From positions 4,154,001 through 4,218,000 of the forward strand of contig OZ246887.1 of assembly GCA_965231765.1 (NCBI GenBank): a stretch of 64,000 nt of DNA, read 5' to 3'. Each line of letters opens with the position of its first letter. Within the stretch, counting starts at the first letter, position 1. The notes under the pieces were generated by a model. The model had not been told where the DNA came from, did not search any database, and was given only the letters and a program-made list of their open reading frames with translations. The position numbers and the translations under genes are program-made. Below, piece after piece: positions 1 to 9,277 of this stretch. The stretch is from JAAXHF01 sp963665955 (GTDB lineage Bacteria; Desulfobacterota; Binatia; Bin18).

Positions 1-64
1 GAAAGGCGATGCGTGGGAGACGACGTTTTCGTCGGTTGGGGTGGTTTCGGCGAGCTTTCTTTAA

Positions 65-1417
65 ATGTTGCATCGCTGTCTCTTCGTCATCGAGCCTGGG
101 ATGGGGCATTTCCATCCCATTGTTCCCGTCATTCGAACCCTCCAAGAGCGCGGCCATACGGTCGCCTTAGCCACCAGCCAGCTGTATCAAGACCGCGCAG
201 AGCGGGCCGGGATTCTGTTTTATCCGCTTGGTCCCCACTACTCAGAAGAACGCCTAGCTGAATTTTACCCGTGGGTGGACCGCCTGCCCAACGCATACCT
301 GCGAGTCAGCTACGACTTTGTCCGGATCTTCATGGCTTCGATTCCGCAACGCATGCCGGAGCTTGAGCGCATTGTCTCTACCTTCCAACCAACGGTTGTA
401 GTGACTGGCTCAATCGCCTTTGCTGCCCAGCTGTTTTGCGAGCGGCAGACTCCGCAACTGCCCTGGGCGGTGCTGTGTCCAATGACCCATTTTCTGTCAC
501 CCGGACTCACCGCCCCGCCAGCCGGTTACAAACGACCGGCCAAAGAGAGCCTCTTTGAACAACTCAGGTGTCGCAGCATTGTACTTGGTGCGTACATACT
601 GATGGCCCCCTGGCGCTGGACCTTAAACCACTACCGGCGTCAGCTTGGTCTACCAACTTATGCGAACCCTTTGTCTCCGCAGGTGATGGCGCCGTATGTG
701 TTGATGCATCTGTCGAGTCGGGAGTTTGATTATAATAGGGATGATTTGCCGCCCCAGGTGTACCACGTCGGGCCGTCAGTATGGAATCAATCGTCCGACC
801 ACTCTCTGCCACACTGGGTGTTAGACCTACCCGACAACACACCTCTCATCTATGTCACGCTGGGAACCGTCTTCAATAAACGCCCGGCCATCTTTCGAAA
901 GATCATCAAGGCATTGGGAGAACTCAATGTCTATGGAGTAGTCACCACCGGGCCAGGCTGTGATCCTCGATTATTTGATCCCCTGCCGTCCAACGTCCGC
1001 GTTGAGCCGTACATCCCGCAAAGTCTGTTAGCCGACCGACCCAGTGTCATTGTGACACACGGGGGCATAAACACAGTCATGGAAGCCCTCTCACGCGGCA
1101 TTCCGCTTGTGTGTCTCCCCCAAGGCGCAGACCAGCCAGATAATGCCCAGCGGTGTGTGGAAGCGGGAGCTGGGCTGCGGATTGACGCCTGGCGTTTGAC
1201 CGTGCCACGCTTACAGGCGGCACTCTCTGCAGTCCTGACCCAAGCGTCTTTTCGACACCAGGCGCAGCATCTACAGCGCAGCTTGCTTGCCCATAATGGC
1301 CCAGAAGAAGCGGCGGAGTTGATTCTCAGATTAGCCCAGACGAAGGTCCCTATCTTGGACACCCCTCTCAAGCGCGGTTTCAAGCACTTTGCGCTCAACG
1401 GCTTTGATTTCTGGTGA
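65..1417 (+). CDS. GT1-family (MGT-like) glycosyltransferase
   Basis: A 450-residue GT-B glycosyltransferase that should move a sugar from a nucleotide-sugar donor to a small-molecule or lipid acceptor. The N-terminus (RCLFVIEPGMGHFHPIVPVI) is the first Rossmann strand of the acceptor domain, which decides this start although no clear Shine-Dalgarno is seen. The donor domain begins near residue 255 (LIYVTLGTVFN), and the donor-binding motif is near residues 329-376 (VTHGGINTVMEAL, then PQGADQPDNA). The His-Gly-Gly and Asp-Gln pair match UDP-glycosyltransferases of the macrolide/zeaxanthin glucosyltransferase type. No signal peptide is visible. It is convergent with the following SDR gene and has no obvious operon partner, so donor and acceptor are unknown. 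Confidence 0.9.
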   Translation: MLHRCLFVIEPGMGHFHPIVPVIRTLQERGHTVALATSQLYQDRAERAGILFYPLGPHYSEERLAEFYPWVDRLPNAYLRVSYDFVRIFMASIPQRMPELERIVSTFQPTVVVTGSIAFAAQLFCERQTPQLPWAVLCPMTHFLSPGLTAPPAGYKRPAKESLFEQLRCRSIVLGAYILMAPWRWTLNHYRRQLGLPTYANPLSPQVMAPYVLMHLSSREFDYNRDDLPPQVYHVGPSVWNQSSDHSLPHWVLDLPDNTPLIYVTLGTVFNKRPAIFRKIIKALGELNVYGVVTTGPGCDPRLFDPLPSNVRVEPYIPQSLLADRPSVIVTHGGINTVMEALSRGIPLVCLPQGADQPDNAQRCVEAGAGLRIDAWRLTVPRLQAALSAVLTQASFRHQAQHLQRSLLAHNGPEEAAELILRLAQTKVPILDTPLKRGFKHFALNGFDFW

Positions 1418-1485
1418 CCGGCCTTGGCCCGTCCGTCCGACATGCATGGCATAATCTGACGGACCCCACTGGACCATACTTGTCT

Positions 1486-2283
1486 TCAATTCCCGAGTGC
1501 CCCACCGTTATTCTGAATGGTAAAGCCGCCATCAACAACAAGAGCAGCACCGTTGATGTATGACGAAGCAGGCAGGACTAGGCTGAGGGTAGCCTGGGCG
1601 ACTTCTTCCGGGTCGCCGTACCGCTTGAGTGGTACCCGTCGCCGGGCAAAGGTTTGTTTGGATTTGTCTGGAATAGCAGCGGTGAGACCAGTGTGGATTG
1701 CGCCGGGACAGATACAATTGACAGTCACACCTTGATTGCCTAACTCAACTGCCAACGCCCGAGTGAGGCCGATAACGCCGTGTTTTGCGGCAGTATACGG
1801 GCTGGCATAGGCGCTGCCACCAACACCTTCAGTCGAGGCAATGTTGACAATCCGGCCTGCGCCATTTTTACTCAGGTGGGGCAGGGCGGCACGAATCAGA
1901 CGATGGTGGGCGGCTAAGTTAATGCTGAAGCAGCGCTCCCATACCTCTTCGTATTTGCTGCTCTGAATACGCGCCCCTGCATCAATCCCGGCGTTATTGA
2001 CCAAAATATCAAGACCACCAAAATGCGTGGCAATCTCGCTTATTGCGGGTGCAAGCTCGTCACCATTAGCCAGATCAAGTGTCCAGCCTTTGGCTTCGCC
2101 ACCGGCTTGTGTAATTTCCTGAACAACTGTGGTGACCCCTTCGGCGTTACGATCAAGGACCGCAACCTGAGCACCTTCATCGGCAAACAGGTGAGCGGTT
2201 GCACGGCCCATGCCGCTAGCGGCTCCAGTGACGAGAGCAATTTTTCCGGCGATAGATCGGCTGAGTTTGGTAAGTCGTGGCAT
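1486..2283 (-). CDS. SDR family NAD(P)-dependent oxidoreductase
   Basis: A classical short-chain dehydrogenase of 265 residues. The cofactor loop TGAASGMG is at residues 19-26, Asp44 at the end of the second strand favours NAD+, NNAG is at 96-99, and the catalytic Ser150, Tyr163 and Lys167 (YTAAK) are all present. It should oxidise or reduce an alcohol/ketone whose identity cannot be read from sequence. Its start lies 8 bases after the stop of the DUF1329 gene on the same strand, so the two are probably co-transcribed and translationally coupled. The C-terminus (VVDGGFTIQN) is the usual SDR ending. Confidence 0.93.
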   Translation of the reverse strand: MPRLTKLSRSIAGKIALVTGAASGMGRATAHLFADEGAQVAVLDRNAEGVTTVVQEITQAGGEAKGWTLDLANGDELAPAISEIATHFGGLDILVNNAGIDAGARIQSSKYEEVWERCFSINLAAHHRLIRAALPHLSKNGAGRIVNIASTEGVGGSAYASPYTAAKHGVIGLTRALAVELGNQGVTVNCICPGAIHTGLTAAIPDKSKQTFARRRVPLKRYGDPEEVAQATLSLVLPASSYINGAALVVDGGFTIQNNGGALGN

Positions 2284-2291
2284 AGGTTCTT

Positions 2292-3545
2292 CTACTTTCC
2301 TCGCCTCACCATCTCCTTGACGGTAAACCGTTTGGGATTGATTGGTTGATTGATGACGACTTTGCCGCTCCAGATACTGGCCATGTCCTCCAGGTAGTCA
2401 ATCCAGGTGTTCCCGACGTGGAGGGGCACGCCTTGCACATTGGCGTTGTCGGGATCAAAGGCTGGATTGGCAAAAACGTGGAACAGGGTGCGCTGGTGGG
2501 CTCCGGTATGATCGTAAGCGAAAGCATACATAACCGAATAGAACTGACGGTCGATGTATAAGCGGCGCTTGCCGTACGGGTGGCCTGATCTTTGGGGCGT
2601 GACATCCAAAACGATAACTTTGCGTAGCTCCCACGGTATCAGCGGGTACCAGCCGTTTTTGCCACCGAACTCAGGCGGCGTCTTCTGCAGCAGCCCTGGC
2701 ACCAATACAACTTGTTCTCCCACATAGTCCCAGGTGTGTTCGCTCAGGTAGCCGTTAAACCCGTTGTAGTCTTCGACCATGAAGTTTAAGCCGAACGATG
2801 AGTCCAGCATACTCACCACCACACTGCGCGTCCGCCGACTCTGTGGATCATAGGCCCAGCCTTTTTTCTCATTCGCGTCGGCCGCATAATGGAAAGTTAG
2901 CTGCTGGGCGCCTTCGATGTCCTGGGGAGATAGCACAACGGAGTGGTCTCTAAACCAGGTGCCCTCCTTTTCCCATTTGGCGACATTGTTGTCTGGATTC
3001 GGGCGGTACATGCCGTACATCCGGGCATACGTGTTCTCGACTGCGCGTTCGATGTTGCCAGAATTATTGACTGAGCGCAGAGTGCCTTGGTTCTGCATCG
3101 TATCCCCAAAGTGACGGTAGCGAAAATTCCAGGCGATCTTAAGCCCGGCTTGGGGATCAGACGCATCAAGGTGCGGAAAAGGCTGGCCGGCAGTATAGTT
3201 TGTGAGTTCTCCGTCCGCGCCAATCTGGGTCTGGCCAGCATATTTGAGGGACGCATCGATATAGCCCTGAAACGGGGGAAAGTCGGTCGTTTCCTGGACG
3301 GTGAGAACATAGTCGCCAGCCTGAACATAACGGAAGACTTCAGGCGGCAACACTTTCTCAGCAACTTGGGCATTGTCTGTGGTGATTTTTAATCCGGGGG
3401 TAATCCCCTCTACTTGTGGTGTGCCATCCCGGTAGGGATGAAAGCCGGCAAGCAATGCTTCGTTCTCTTGGGCGTGGACGCCTGAAGAGAAAAAGCCGAC
3501 GCTAGCAATGATCATAAGGGCAATATCGACTTTTCTGAATCGCAC
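2292..3545 (-). CDS. DUF1329 family secreted/outer-membrane-associated protein
   Basis: A 417-residue exported protein resembling the DUF1329 family, whose members have a LolA/LolB-like lipid-binding beta fold and often sit beside hydrophobic-compound catabolism genes. A signal peptide covers about residues 1-25 (hydrophobic stretch then GVHAQ). The mature part is rich in Tyr/Trp and short strands. The start is GTG, chosen because AAGGAGA lies six bases upstream and the signal peptide starts there. It is first in a two-gene unit with the SDR gene. By analogy it may bind or deliver a lipophilic substrate; that is inference. Confidence 0.8.
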   Translation of the reverse strand: MRFRKVDIALMIIASVGFFSSGVHAQENEALLAGFHPYRDGTPQVEGITPGLKITTDNAQVAEKVLPPEVFRYVQAGDYVLTVQETTDFPPFQGYIDASLKYAGQTQIGADGELTNYTAGQPFPHLDASDPQAGLKIAWNFRYRHFGDTMQNQGTLRSVNNSGNIERAVENTYARMYGMYRPNPDNNVAKWEKEGTWFRDHSVVLSPQDIEGAQQLTFHYAADANEKKGWAYDPQSRRTRSVVVSMLDSSFGLNFMVEDYNGFNGYLSEHTWDYVGEQVVLVPGLLQKTPPEFGGKNGWYPLIPWELRKVIVLDVTPQRSGHPYGKRRLYIDRQFYSVMYAFAYDHTGAHQRTLFHVFANPAFDPDNANVQGVPLHVGNTWIDYLEDMASIWSGKVVINQPINPKRFTVKEMVRRGK

Positions 3546-3614
3546 GAAAGTCTCCTTCTGAAATAGGATAAATGCTTAGCCCCTCTTACTGGAAAGGCCG
3601 GGAGTTCGCAATAC

Positions 3615-3700
3615 GGAAAATGATGAAGTATGAATGCTGAATGGAAAGGAAAGAGAAAAATGCTGAACGCTGAACGCTGAATGGAAGACAGGAAGAGAGT
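3615..3700 (+). repeat. Composite short dispersed repeat upstream of MFS gene
   Basis: Two sub-elements are visible. Bases 3615-3644 recur at 55379-55408 with a single mismatch over 30 bp (core ATGATGAAGTATGAATGCTG). Bases 3661-3695 contain 7-bp tandem units (GCTGAAC, GCTGAAC, GCTGAAT) followed by GGAAGACAGGAAG, and recur inverted at 5176-5214. The region does not encode a convincing protein and separates the divergent DUF1329 and MFS genes. Confidence 0.75.
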
Positions 3701-3802
3701 GGAAATGGGGAGTGCGTGAGGCTTGCGTTCAGTATCGCCGTATGGGCATTACTGAGCGCCCTATTGGTCGCCCCTTGGGGCAAGACGCGGAAAGGAAGGG
3801 TC

Positions 3803-5071
3803 ATGGCTCGGCCTGTGCGATACAAGATGATTGGACTGCTGTTTTGCAGCTCGGTCGTCAATTACATTGACCGGGTCAATATCTCGGTGGCTGCGCCGGC
3901 TATGATGCTGGCGACTGGCTGGGACAAAGACCGCTTTGGCCTGGTATTTTCGGCTTTTTTGGTTGGGTATGCCTTGTTTCAGATTCCAGGTGGAATCCTG
4001 GCCGATCGCTGGAGCGCGCGTAAGGTATTGGTGGTGGCCTTTTGCGGTTTTTCACTGTTTACGGCGCTGACGCCGCTGGGTCAGCAGGTGTTTGTACTGT
4101 TACTCTTGCTCCGGTTCTTGGTTGGGGCGTTTGAAGCCATGACGTACCCGTCGGTGACTTCTATAAATGCACACTGGATTCCCAAACCGGAGTTTGGTCG
4201 AGCCCAAACCTTGAGTGTTTCTGGTGCGTCAATTGGGCAGATGGTTGCGTATCCGCTGACGGCTTGGATTATCCTTCAATTCTCGTGGCAAATGGTCTTT
4301 TATGCCAACGCTGTGCTGGGCGTGATCTGGGCCGCTGTGTGGCTTTCGTATGCGGCCGATACACCCCGTGAGCATCCGAGCATCAGCCAGGACGAACTGG
4401 AGTATATCGAGTCGAACATTGCGCCGAAGCCGAAGGACAAACTGCCGGTGCGTTTGATCTCTACCTCCGGCCCTATTTTGACGCTCGCTGTCAGCACGAT
4501 GTGTTACTCCTACATTCTGTGGACGTTCTTGTTCTGGTTTCCAACCTATTTGATTGAGGCGCGGGCATTCTCTTTAGCCACAGTTGGAGTGTTAGGCGTT
4601 GTCATTCATAGCCTGGGGTTTATTGGCACCATCAGCGGCGGCGCGCTCTCCGACCGGTTGCTGCGACGCGGGTGGAGTCCCCGGATGGCACGGACGCGCT
4701 TTGCCGGTGTGTGTGTCGGTGCCTCTGCCTCCTTTCTGATAGGTGCAGTCCTGGTGCCGTCGGCGAACCTATGTGTGATTTTGTTGATGCTGTTCTACCT
4801 GTTGTTTTTAAGTGCTCTGGTCGGGTTTATGGCGACCCCAGTCGAGTTTAATCAGCATTTGGCGGGAGCCATTTTTGGCACGATTAATAGCCTGGGCAGT
4901 TTTGCCGGAATTTTTGGTCCAATGGTAGCTGGGTTCATGGTCACCCAGACGGACAGCTGGGTGCTGCCGTTTGCGGTTGCCGCAGGAGTTGGGGTGGTGT
5001 GTGCGATTCTCTTGTGTCTTGTTCCTGTCAGGCCGATTGATTTTGGAAGTGCTGTTCCAGAGTCGCTTTAG
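3803..5071 (+). CDS. MFS transporter, anion:cation symporter (ACS) type
   Basis: A 422-residue, 12-helix major facilitator carrier. The first helix carries NYIDRVNISVAAP, a hallmark of the ACS branch that imports sugar acids, phthalate-like aromatic acids and other organic anions. The loop between helices 2 and 3 holds the usual ADRWSARKV signature. The ATG at 3803 is preferred over an in-frame GTG at 3716 because GGAAGGG lies just upstream and the extra 29 residues would derive from repeat-rich spacer. The gene is bracketed by inverted copies of a short repeat and followed at once by a perfect hairpin. It could feed a substrate to the neighbouring LLM oxygenase or amidase, but that link is only positional. 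Confidence 0.9.
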   Translation: MARPVRYKMIGLLFCSSVVNYIDRVNISVAAPAMMLATGWDKDRFGLVFSAFLVGYALFQIPGGILADRWSARKVLVVAFCGFSLFTALTPLGQQVFVLLLLLRFLVGAFEAMTYPSVTSINAHWIPKPEFGRAQTLSVSGASIGQMVAYPLTAWIILQFSWQMVFYANAVLGVIWAAVWLSYAADTPREHPSISQDELEYIESNIAPKPKDKLPVRLISTSGPILTLAVSTMCYSYILWTFLFWFPTYLIEARAFSLATVGVLGVVIHSLGFIGTISGGALSDRLLRRGWSPRMARTRFAGVCVGASASFLIGAVLVPSANLCVILLMLFYLLFLSALVGFMATPVEFNQHLAGAIFGTINSLGSFAGIFGPMVAGFMVTQTDSWVLPFAVAAGVGVVCAILLCLVPVRPIDFGSAVPESL

Positions 5072-5089
5072 GGCGGTTCGCGAACCGCC
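5072..5089. terminator. Perfect palindrome after MFS stop codon
   Basis: GGCGGTTCG followed directly by CGAACCGCC forms an uninterrupted 18-bp palindrome starting one base after the MFS stop, between convergent genes. It resembles a widespread extragenic palindrome (GGGCGGTTCGCGAACCGCCC). There is no T-run, so it may act as a hairpin/mRNA-end element rather than a classical terminator. Confidence 0.55.
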
Positions 5090-5175
5090 TCTATTCTCAA
5101 TTCGGTGGGAATGTGGCAGGTCAGTGCTACTTCTGTGGATAATTCAGGCTTCCTGTCTACAGCTATTTTCACATC

Positions 5176-5214
5176 TGCCTGCCTTTGTTCTTCCATTCAG
5201 CATTCAGCGTTTTC
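5176..5214 (-). repeat. Inverted copy of the GCTGAA/GGAAGA repeat
   Basis: Read on the minus strand this is AAAACGCTGAATGCTGAATG followed by GAAGAACAAAGGCAGGCAG. It matches the second half of the element upstream of the MFS gene (3661-3695), in opposite orientation. It ends at the stop codon of the LLM gene. Confidence 0.65.
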
Positions 5215-6294
5215 TTAATAGCGTCGTATCACGTGCTCGGCAAAGTCCGAAAAAACTTTGCGGGCCGATGCCATGGGCGGCAACAGGGCAACTTCTTTCA
5301 AGCCAGCGCGTTCAGCGGTCCGGATCTGCTCGATGAGGTCGTCCGGCTCACCAACGATGCCGACCCCTTGCATGGTTTGAGGTGTCACAAAACGCCGTTC
5401 CTCAGGCACCATGAAGGTACAGTGGCCATTGTGCAGTTGGAGGTAGCGTTTTTCCTGGGGAGTCTCCATTTTTTCAACATGCGCACAGTACTCATCCCAG
5501 ATATCCAGGAAAGCGGCAGGGATGTTTTCCTCTTTACCTGTTTGCTTGAAAATCTCGTAGGCAAAATGAATGATGGCAGTGACCTGGGAACCACACTCAT
5601 CAATCACTCGATCTGAGGTCAGCTTCTCTCCCGGTTGCAGGACGACAGAGGTGGTCAGGGTGGCGGTAAAGAAATCGTCTGGCAGCGTCCGATCTGCCCG
5701 ATCTGCTCCTTCCCCGACCAGCTGCAGATTGTGCTGCAACATCTCCGGGCGCTCGTTGAAGGCTGAGACCAGCCCATCACCATATTCACCCGCTGTTCTG
5801 AGCGCCCGAGGGCCATTGGCCGCGACATAGATAGGAACCGGGTTTTCCAGGTTGATAAAGCGTAGATCTTGGTGCAGAAATTGGATGGCGCGAGTTCGGT
5901 CATTGAACGTATATTCAACTTCTTCGCCCCGGAGCAGTGTTCTGACCACCCGCAGGTATTCCTGAAAATCTCGAATCCGCATCGGCTCCATGCCCATCAC
6001 CCGCATGGCGGTGTGGCCGGTGCCAATGCCCAGAAATACCCGACCCGGTGCGATCTGATTAATCGACGCAATCGAGTGGGCCGTCACCGGCGCAAGCCGG
6101 GTTCCAGGGATAGCCACCCCAGTCCCGAGCCGAATGCGCGACGTGTTCTGAGCCGCTAGGGCCATCACCGCATAACAATCAGACCAGATCATCTGCGAGT
6201 CTGGAACCCAAGCGCTATCGAAGCCCAGATCCTCGGCGTATTTGATTAATTGCCAATCATCGATTTTGGTGGCCATACAGATACCGAATTGCAT
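5215..6294 (-). CDS. LLM class flavin-dependent oxidoreductase
   Basis: A 359-residue luciferase-like TIM barrel that uses reduced FMN or F420 to oxidise or reduce an organic substrate. The N-terminal strand MQFGICMA, the segment RIRLGTGVAIPGTR and the GRVFLGIGTGHTA loop are typical of the F420/FMN barrel; the C-terminal GVGIVGEPDDLIEQIRTAE helix is also conserved. AAGGAGAG is well spaced before the ATG. The amidase gene lies 63 bases upstream on the same strand, so the two may form an operon (amidase first). The substrate and the choice of FMN or F420 cannot be settled from the sequence. Confidence 0.88.
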   Translation of the reverse strand: MQFGICMATKIDDWQLIKYAEDLGFDSAWVPDSQMIWSDCYAVMALAAQNTSRIRLGTGVAIPGTRLAPVTAHSIASINQIAPGRVFLGIGTGHTAMRVMGMEPMRIRDFQEYLRVVRTLLRGEEVEYTFNDRTRAIQFLHQDLRFINLENPVPIYVAANGPRALRTAGEYGDGLVSAFNERPEMLQHNLQLVGEGADRADRTLPDDFFTATLTTSVVLQPGEKLTSDRVIDECGSQVTAIIHFAYEIFKQTGKEENIPAAFLDIWDEYCAHVEKMETPQEKRYLQLHNGHCTFMVPEERRFVTPQTMQGVGIVGEPDDLIEQIRTAERAGLKEVALLPPMASARKVFSDFAEHVIRRY

Positions 6295-6357
6295 CGTGCT
6301 CTCCTTTGCTTTCTTCTCTGCCGTTCATCATTCTTGATTTGCACCATCCATCGTTTA

Positions 6358-7890
6358 TCATGTGTTTGGCGCCGGTGGCATAAAGACCTGCTGCTGAAAC
6401 GCGTCAGCCGCACGCAAGACCGTCGCCTCGTCGCCCATCCGGCCGATCAACATCATACCTACGGGTAAGCCCTCCGACATGCCACACGGGACGGTCAGCG
6501 CAGGATGACCTGTGACGTCGAACGGGGCGGTATTCGGTGCCATTTCCATTGACCGGGCAACAGATTCTTCGCGGCTGGCGTTTGTGGCTGGGAGACGTGT
6601 GGCCTTGAGCGGCACGGTCGGCATGACCAACAGGTCACACTCTTGGAGAGTTGCATCATACGCTGCGGCTAAGGAACGGGAGAGATTCTGAGCTTTGGCG
6701 TAATACCGGCCGTGATACTTATCCTGCATATAGCGTCCCAGCATAACGATCAGTTTGACGGATTCTGACAGGTCGTCGGCGCGGGTATGTTGGCCCCGGG
6801 CATACGCGTCTAATAGACTTGTTGTGTAGTGGCCTTTCCAGTTCGTCCCCATACTATTGCCTTGGGCAACCAGAGCAGTGGCGCCTTCCGTCAAAATGGC
6901 ATTCAAAATGTGCCGGCCGTCACGATGCCATGGGATAGACACTGTTTTCACTTCAGCTCCCAATCGGCTAAACGCTTGGGCTGATTCAGTCACCCCCTCG
7001 TCTACGTCTTTTTCAGACAGCCCTTGCCAGCCAAAACCTTCTTGGACAATGCCTAAACGCAGTCCCTGCACATTCCCGGACAGGGTTTGCGTATAGGCCT
7101 GTCCTTGCAAGCTCGCATGTTGACGTGGATCGAGGCCGTCCGGCCCAGCAATCACTTCCAAGAGTAAGGCAACATCAGCGACTGTGCGGGCCATCGGACC
7201 AGTGTGGTCAATCGTAATGTCGATGGGAAAGATGCCCGTGTACGGCACCAGTCCGTGGGTCGGCTTCAGACCACAAATGCCACACCAAGAACTGGGAATA
7301 CGAATTGAGCCGCCCTGGTCACCGCCTATCGCCATATCGACTTCGCCGGCTGTGACGAGTGCCCCGCTGCCGCTTGAAGAGCCGCCAGTCGTTCGGGACG
7401 GATCATACGGGTTGCGGACTGGGCCGCTATCACTCGTATGGCTGCCGCCCGAAGCACACAGATGTTCGCACACTGCTTTGCCGAGAATGGTACCGCCAGC
7501 ATCCAGCATACGAGTGACGATAGTTGCGTCTATGTCAGGCACATAGCCTTCCAATACGCTGCTGCCGTTCATCATTGGGACCCCAGCCAGGCAGATATTA
7601 TCTTTGAGTGCAATCGTCTTCCCAGCCAGCAGACCTGAGGCCGCGCCTTTCACTTCCGTTCGCCAGTACCACGCTCCCCAAGGATTGTCTTCAGGCTGGG
7701 GACGATAGCCTGGAGTGCGTGGATAGGTAACAGGCAGTGTGGGCTCAGTAAGTTCATCCAAGCGGGCATACGACGCCAGCGTTCCGTCCATCAAACCCTG
7801 AAAGGATTCGAGATCTTGTTCGGTCAAGTGCCAGGCATAACTGCCTGCAATGTCAGCCAATTCGTCGAGGGTTGGTACCGTGACTGTCAT
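6358..7890 (-). CDS. Amidase signature family hydrolase
   Basis: A 510-residue amidase with the full Ser-cisSer-Lys apparatus: Lys96 in IALKDN, the cis-Ser in TTGGSSSGSG (about residues 168-176), and nucleophile Ser195 in GDQGGSIRIPS. These enzymes hydrolyse amides or transfer ammonia in the cytoplasm. It stands alone rather than with gatB/gatC, so a catabolic amidase is more likely than GatA. The length matches stand-alone members, and a strong GGGAGGA ribosome site precedes the ATG. The downstream LLM gene on the same strand suggests a shared catabolic role, not proven. Confidence 0.92.
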   Translation of the reverse strand: MTVTVPTLDELADIAGSYAWHLTEQDLESFQGLMDGTLASYARLDELTEPTLPVTYPRTPGYRPQPEDNPWGAWYWRTEVKGAASGLLAGKTIALKDNICLAGVPMMNGSSVLEGYVPDIDATIVTRMLDAGGTILGKAVCEHLCASGGSHTSDSGPVRNPYDPSRTTGGSSSGSGALVTAGEVDMAIGGDQGGSIRIPSSWCGICGLKPTHGLVPYTGIFPIDITIDHTGPMARTVADVALLLEVIAGPDGLDPRQHASLQGQAYTQTLSGNVQGLRLGIVQEGFGWQGLSEKDVDEGVTESAQAFSRLGAEVKTVSIPWHRDGRHILNAILTEGATALVAQGNSMGTNWKGHYTTSLLDAYARGQHTRADDLSESVKLIVMLGRYMQDKYHGRYYAKAQNLSRSLAAAYDATLQECDLLVMPTVPLKATRLPATNASREESVARSMEMAPNTAPFDVTGHPALTVPCGMSEGLPVGMMLIGRMGDEATVLRAADAFQQQVFMPPAPNT

Positions 7891-8188
7891 GACAAAATCC
7901 TCCCTTTTTGCTTCTCAGCGTTGATTATGGATCATTAGCAGATTGGGGAAGTCAAATCTGCCCGTGAGACTCCGCTTCGAGATACGCCTAATATTCGCGT
8001 CGTGAACATATCAGAGTGTTCAAAAAACGTGACCAGCTGAGCACTCATAACTCGTGTACGTTGAGGCTGAATATTTTGAAAGGCTTTTCTTTGACTGTTC
8101 TGGAATACTCCTGGCTTTGTGCTGGCCCCACAAAAAATCGTTGCGCGAGCACAGCCAAGATGTGTATAACAGCTCTGAGGAGGGGACT
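7891..8188. other. Divergent spacer between amidase and LLM pair
   Basis: About 300 bases separate the divergently transcribed amidase and the LLM gene at 8189. An open frame runs through its right half into the LLM gene, but the encoded residues do not resemble an LLM N-terminus. Promoters for both directions must lie here; I cannot single out convincing -35/-10 pairs. Confidence 0.5.
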
Positions 8189-9250
8189 ATGAAGTTCGGT
8201 ATTTTGTACAACGTTGAGTATCATTCTGAGATCCACGGGACGCCTGCCGAGTACTATGAACATATTTTGAGTCAGATCCAGTTAGAGGAAGAGCTGGGTT
8301 TTAAAGCCGTGTGGTTTGGTGAGCACCACTATTCGGGCTATTCGTTTGGCTCTCCGCCGGTGATAGCCATGGCCGCGGCTGCGCGGACCACTCGGATTCG
8401 GGTGGGCACGGGCGTGTCGTTGGTACCCCTACATCATCCGGTGCGCTTAGCTGAGGAGTACGCCATGCTGGATGTGCTCAGCCAAGGCCGGCTGGAATAC
8501 GGCATTGGGCGGGGATTTATTAAGTACGCCTATGAAGTCCTGGGGATTGACGAAGAGGAAAATGTCGAGCGTTATCAGGAGGGGGCGGATGTACTGATCA
8601 AAGCCTGGACGGCAGACGGCCCGTTTTCCTATCAGGGAAAGTTCTGCCAGCTTGATGACTACAGCTTTTTTCCGAAGCCCATTCAGCAACCCCATCCGCC
8701 TATTTATGCCGCTGGAGCCGTGACGCCTGAGAGTTACCGTTGGGCCGGGAGTCGTGGATTTAATCTTGGCACTGCCTTTTTCATTCCTGATCGCGAAGCC
8801 GTCCAGCAGGGCATTGCGATTTACCGCGAGGCGCTGATCGAGAATGGCTACGATCCAGCTGAGCGGAATATCGCTGGTATCTTTCAGATGTACTGCGGTG
8901 AGAGCAATGCAGAAGCCCATCGTCACGGCGGTCAACACGTCTTTGACTATTATAATTTTTTTGGCAGTTTAGCTGCCCGCCGCCCGCATACTTCACCGAC
9001 GTTTGATCGACACAAGATTATGCTCGAAGGCTTTTCCGGAGTGACGTATGACGACTTGGATGCAAAGAATTTGATCCTGATTGGCGACCCGGATAATCTT
9101 ATTAAACGCATCCGCTGGGCTGAGGAGTTTTATGGCACGAACTATATTCTTCTGGAGGTCGCCCAGGGCGGCATGCCGCCTGAAAATGTTGTGGCTTCGC
9201 TGAAACGTTTTGCCAAGTATGTCATGCCTGCATTTGAGAATGGGCAATAG
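8189..9250 (+). CDS. LLM class flavin-dependent oxidoreductase (luciferase alpha-like)
   Basis: A 353-residue luciferase-like monooxygenase. The start MKFGILYNVEY is the first barrel strand and is preceded by GAGGAGGGG; an upstream in-frame ATG at 8054 would add 45 unrelated residues. The motif VWFGEHHYSG, then RIRVGTGVSLVPLHHPVRLAEE and GRLEYGIGRGF, places it nearer to alkanal-monooxygenase-like flavoproteins than to the other LLM genes here. It is 27 bases upstream of a second LLM gene in the same direction; the pair resembles a two-subunit (LuxAB-like) arrangement, though each could act alone. The substrate is unknown. Confidence 0.9.
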   Translation: MKFGILYNVEYHSEIHGTPAEYYEHILSQIQLEEELGFKAVWFGEHHYSGYSFGSPPVIAMAAAARTTRIRVGTGVSLVPLHHPVRLAEEYAMLDVLSQGRLEYGIGRGFIKYAYEVLGIDEEENVERYQEGADVLIKAWTADGPFSYQGKFCQLDDYSFFPKPIQQPHPPIYAAGAVTPESYRWAGSRGFNLGTAFFIPDREAVQQGIAIYREALIENGYDPAERNIAGIFQMYCGESNAEAHRHGGQHVFDYYNFFGSLAARRPHTSPTFDRHKIMLEGFSGVTYDDLDAKNLILIGDPDNLIKRIRWAEEFYGTNYILLEVAQGGMPPENVVASLKRFAKYVMPAFENGQ

Positions 9251-9277
9251 CACAAGGCTTACGTAGGAGGATGTCCC

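Noticed and set aside
931..1452. A 173-codon minus-strand frame inside the glycosyltransferase gene
   Set aside because: Arg/Cys/Ser-rich composition typical of an antisense frame; the plus-strand gene is clear.
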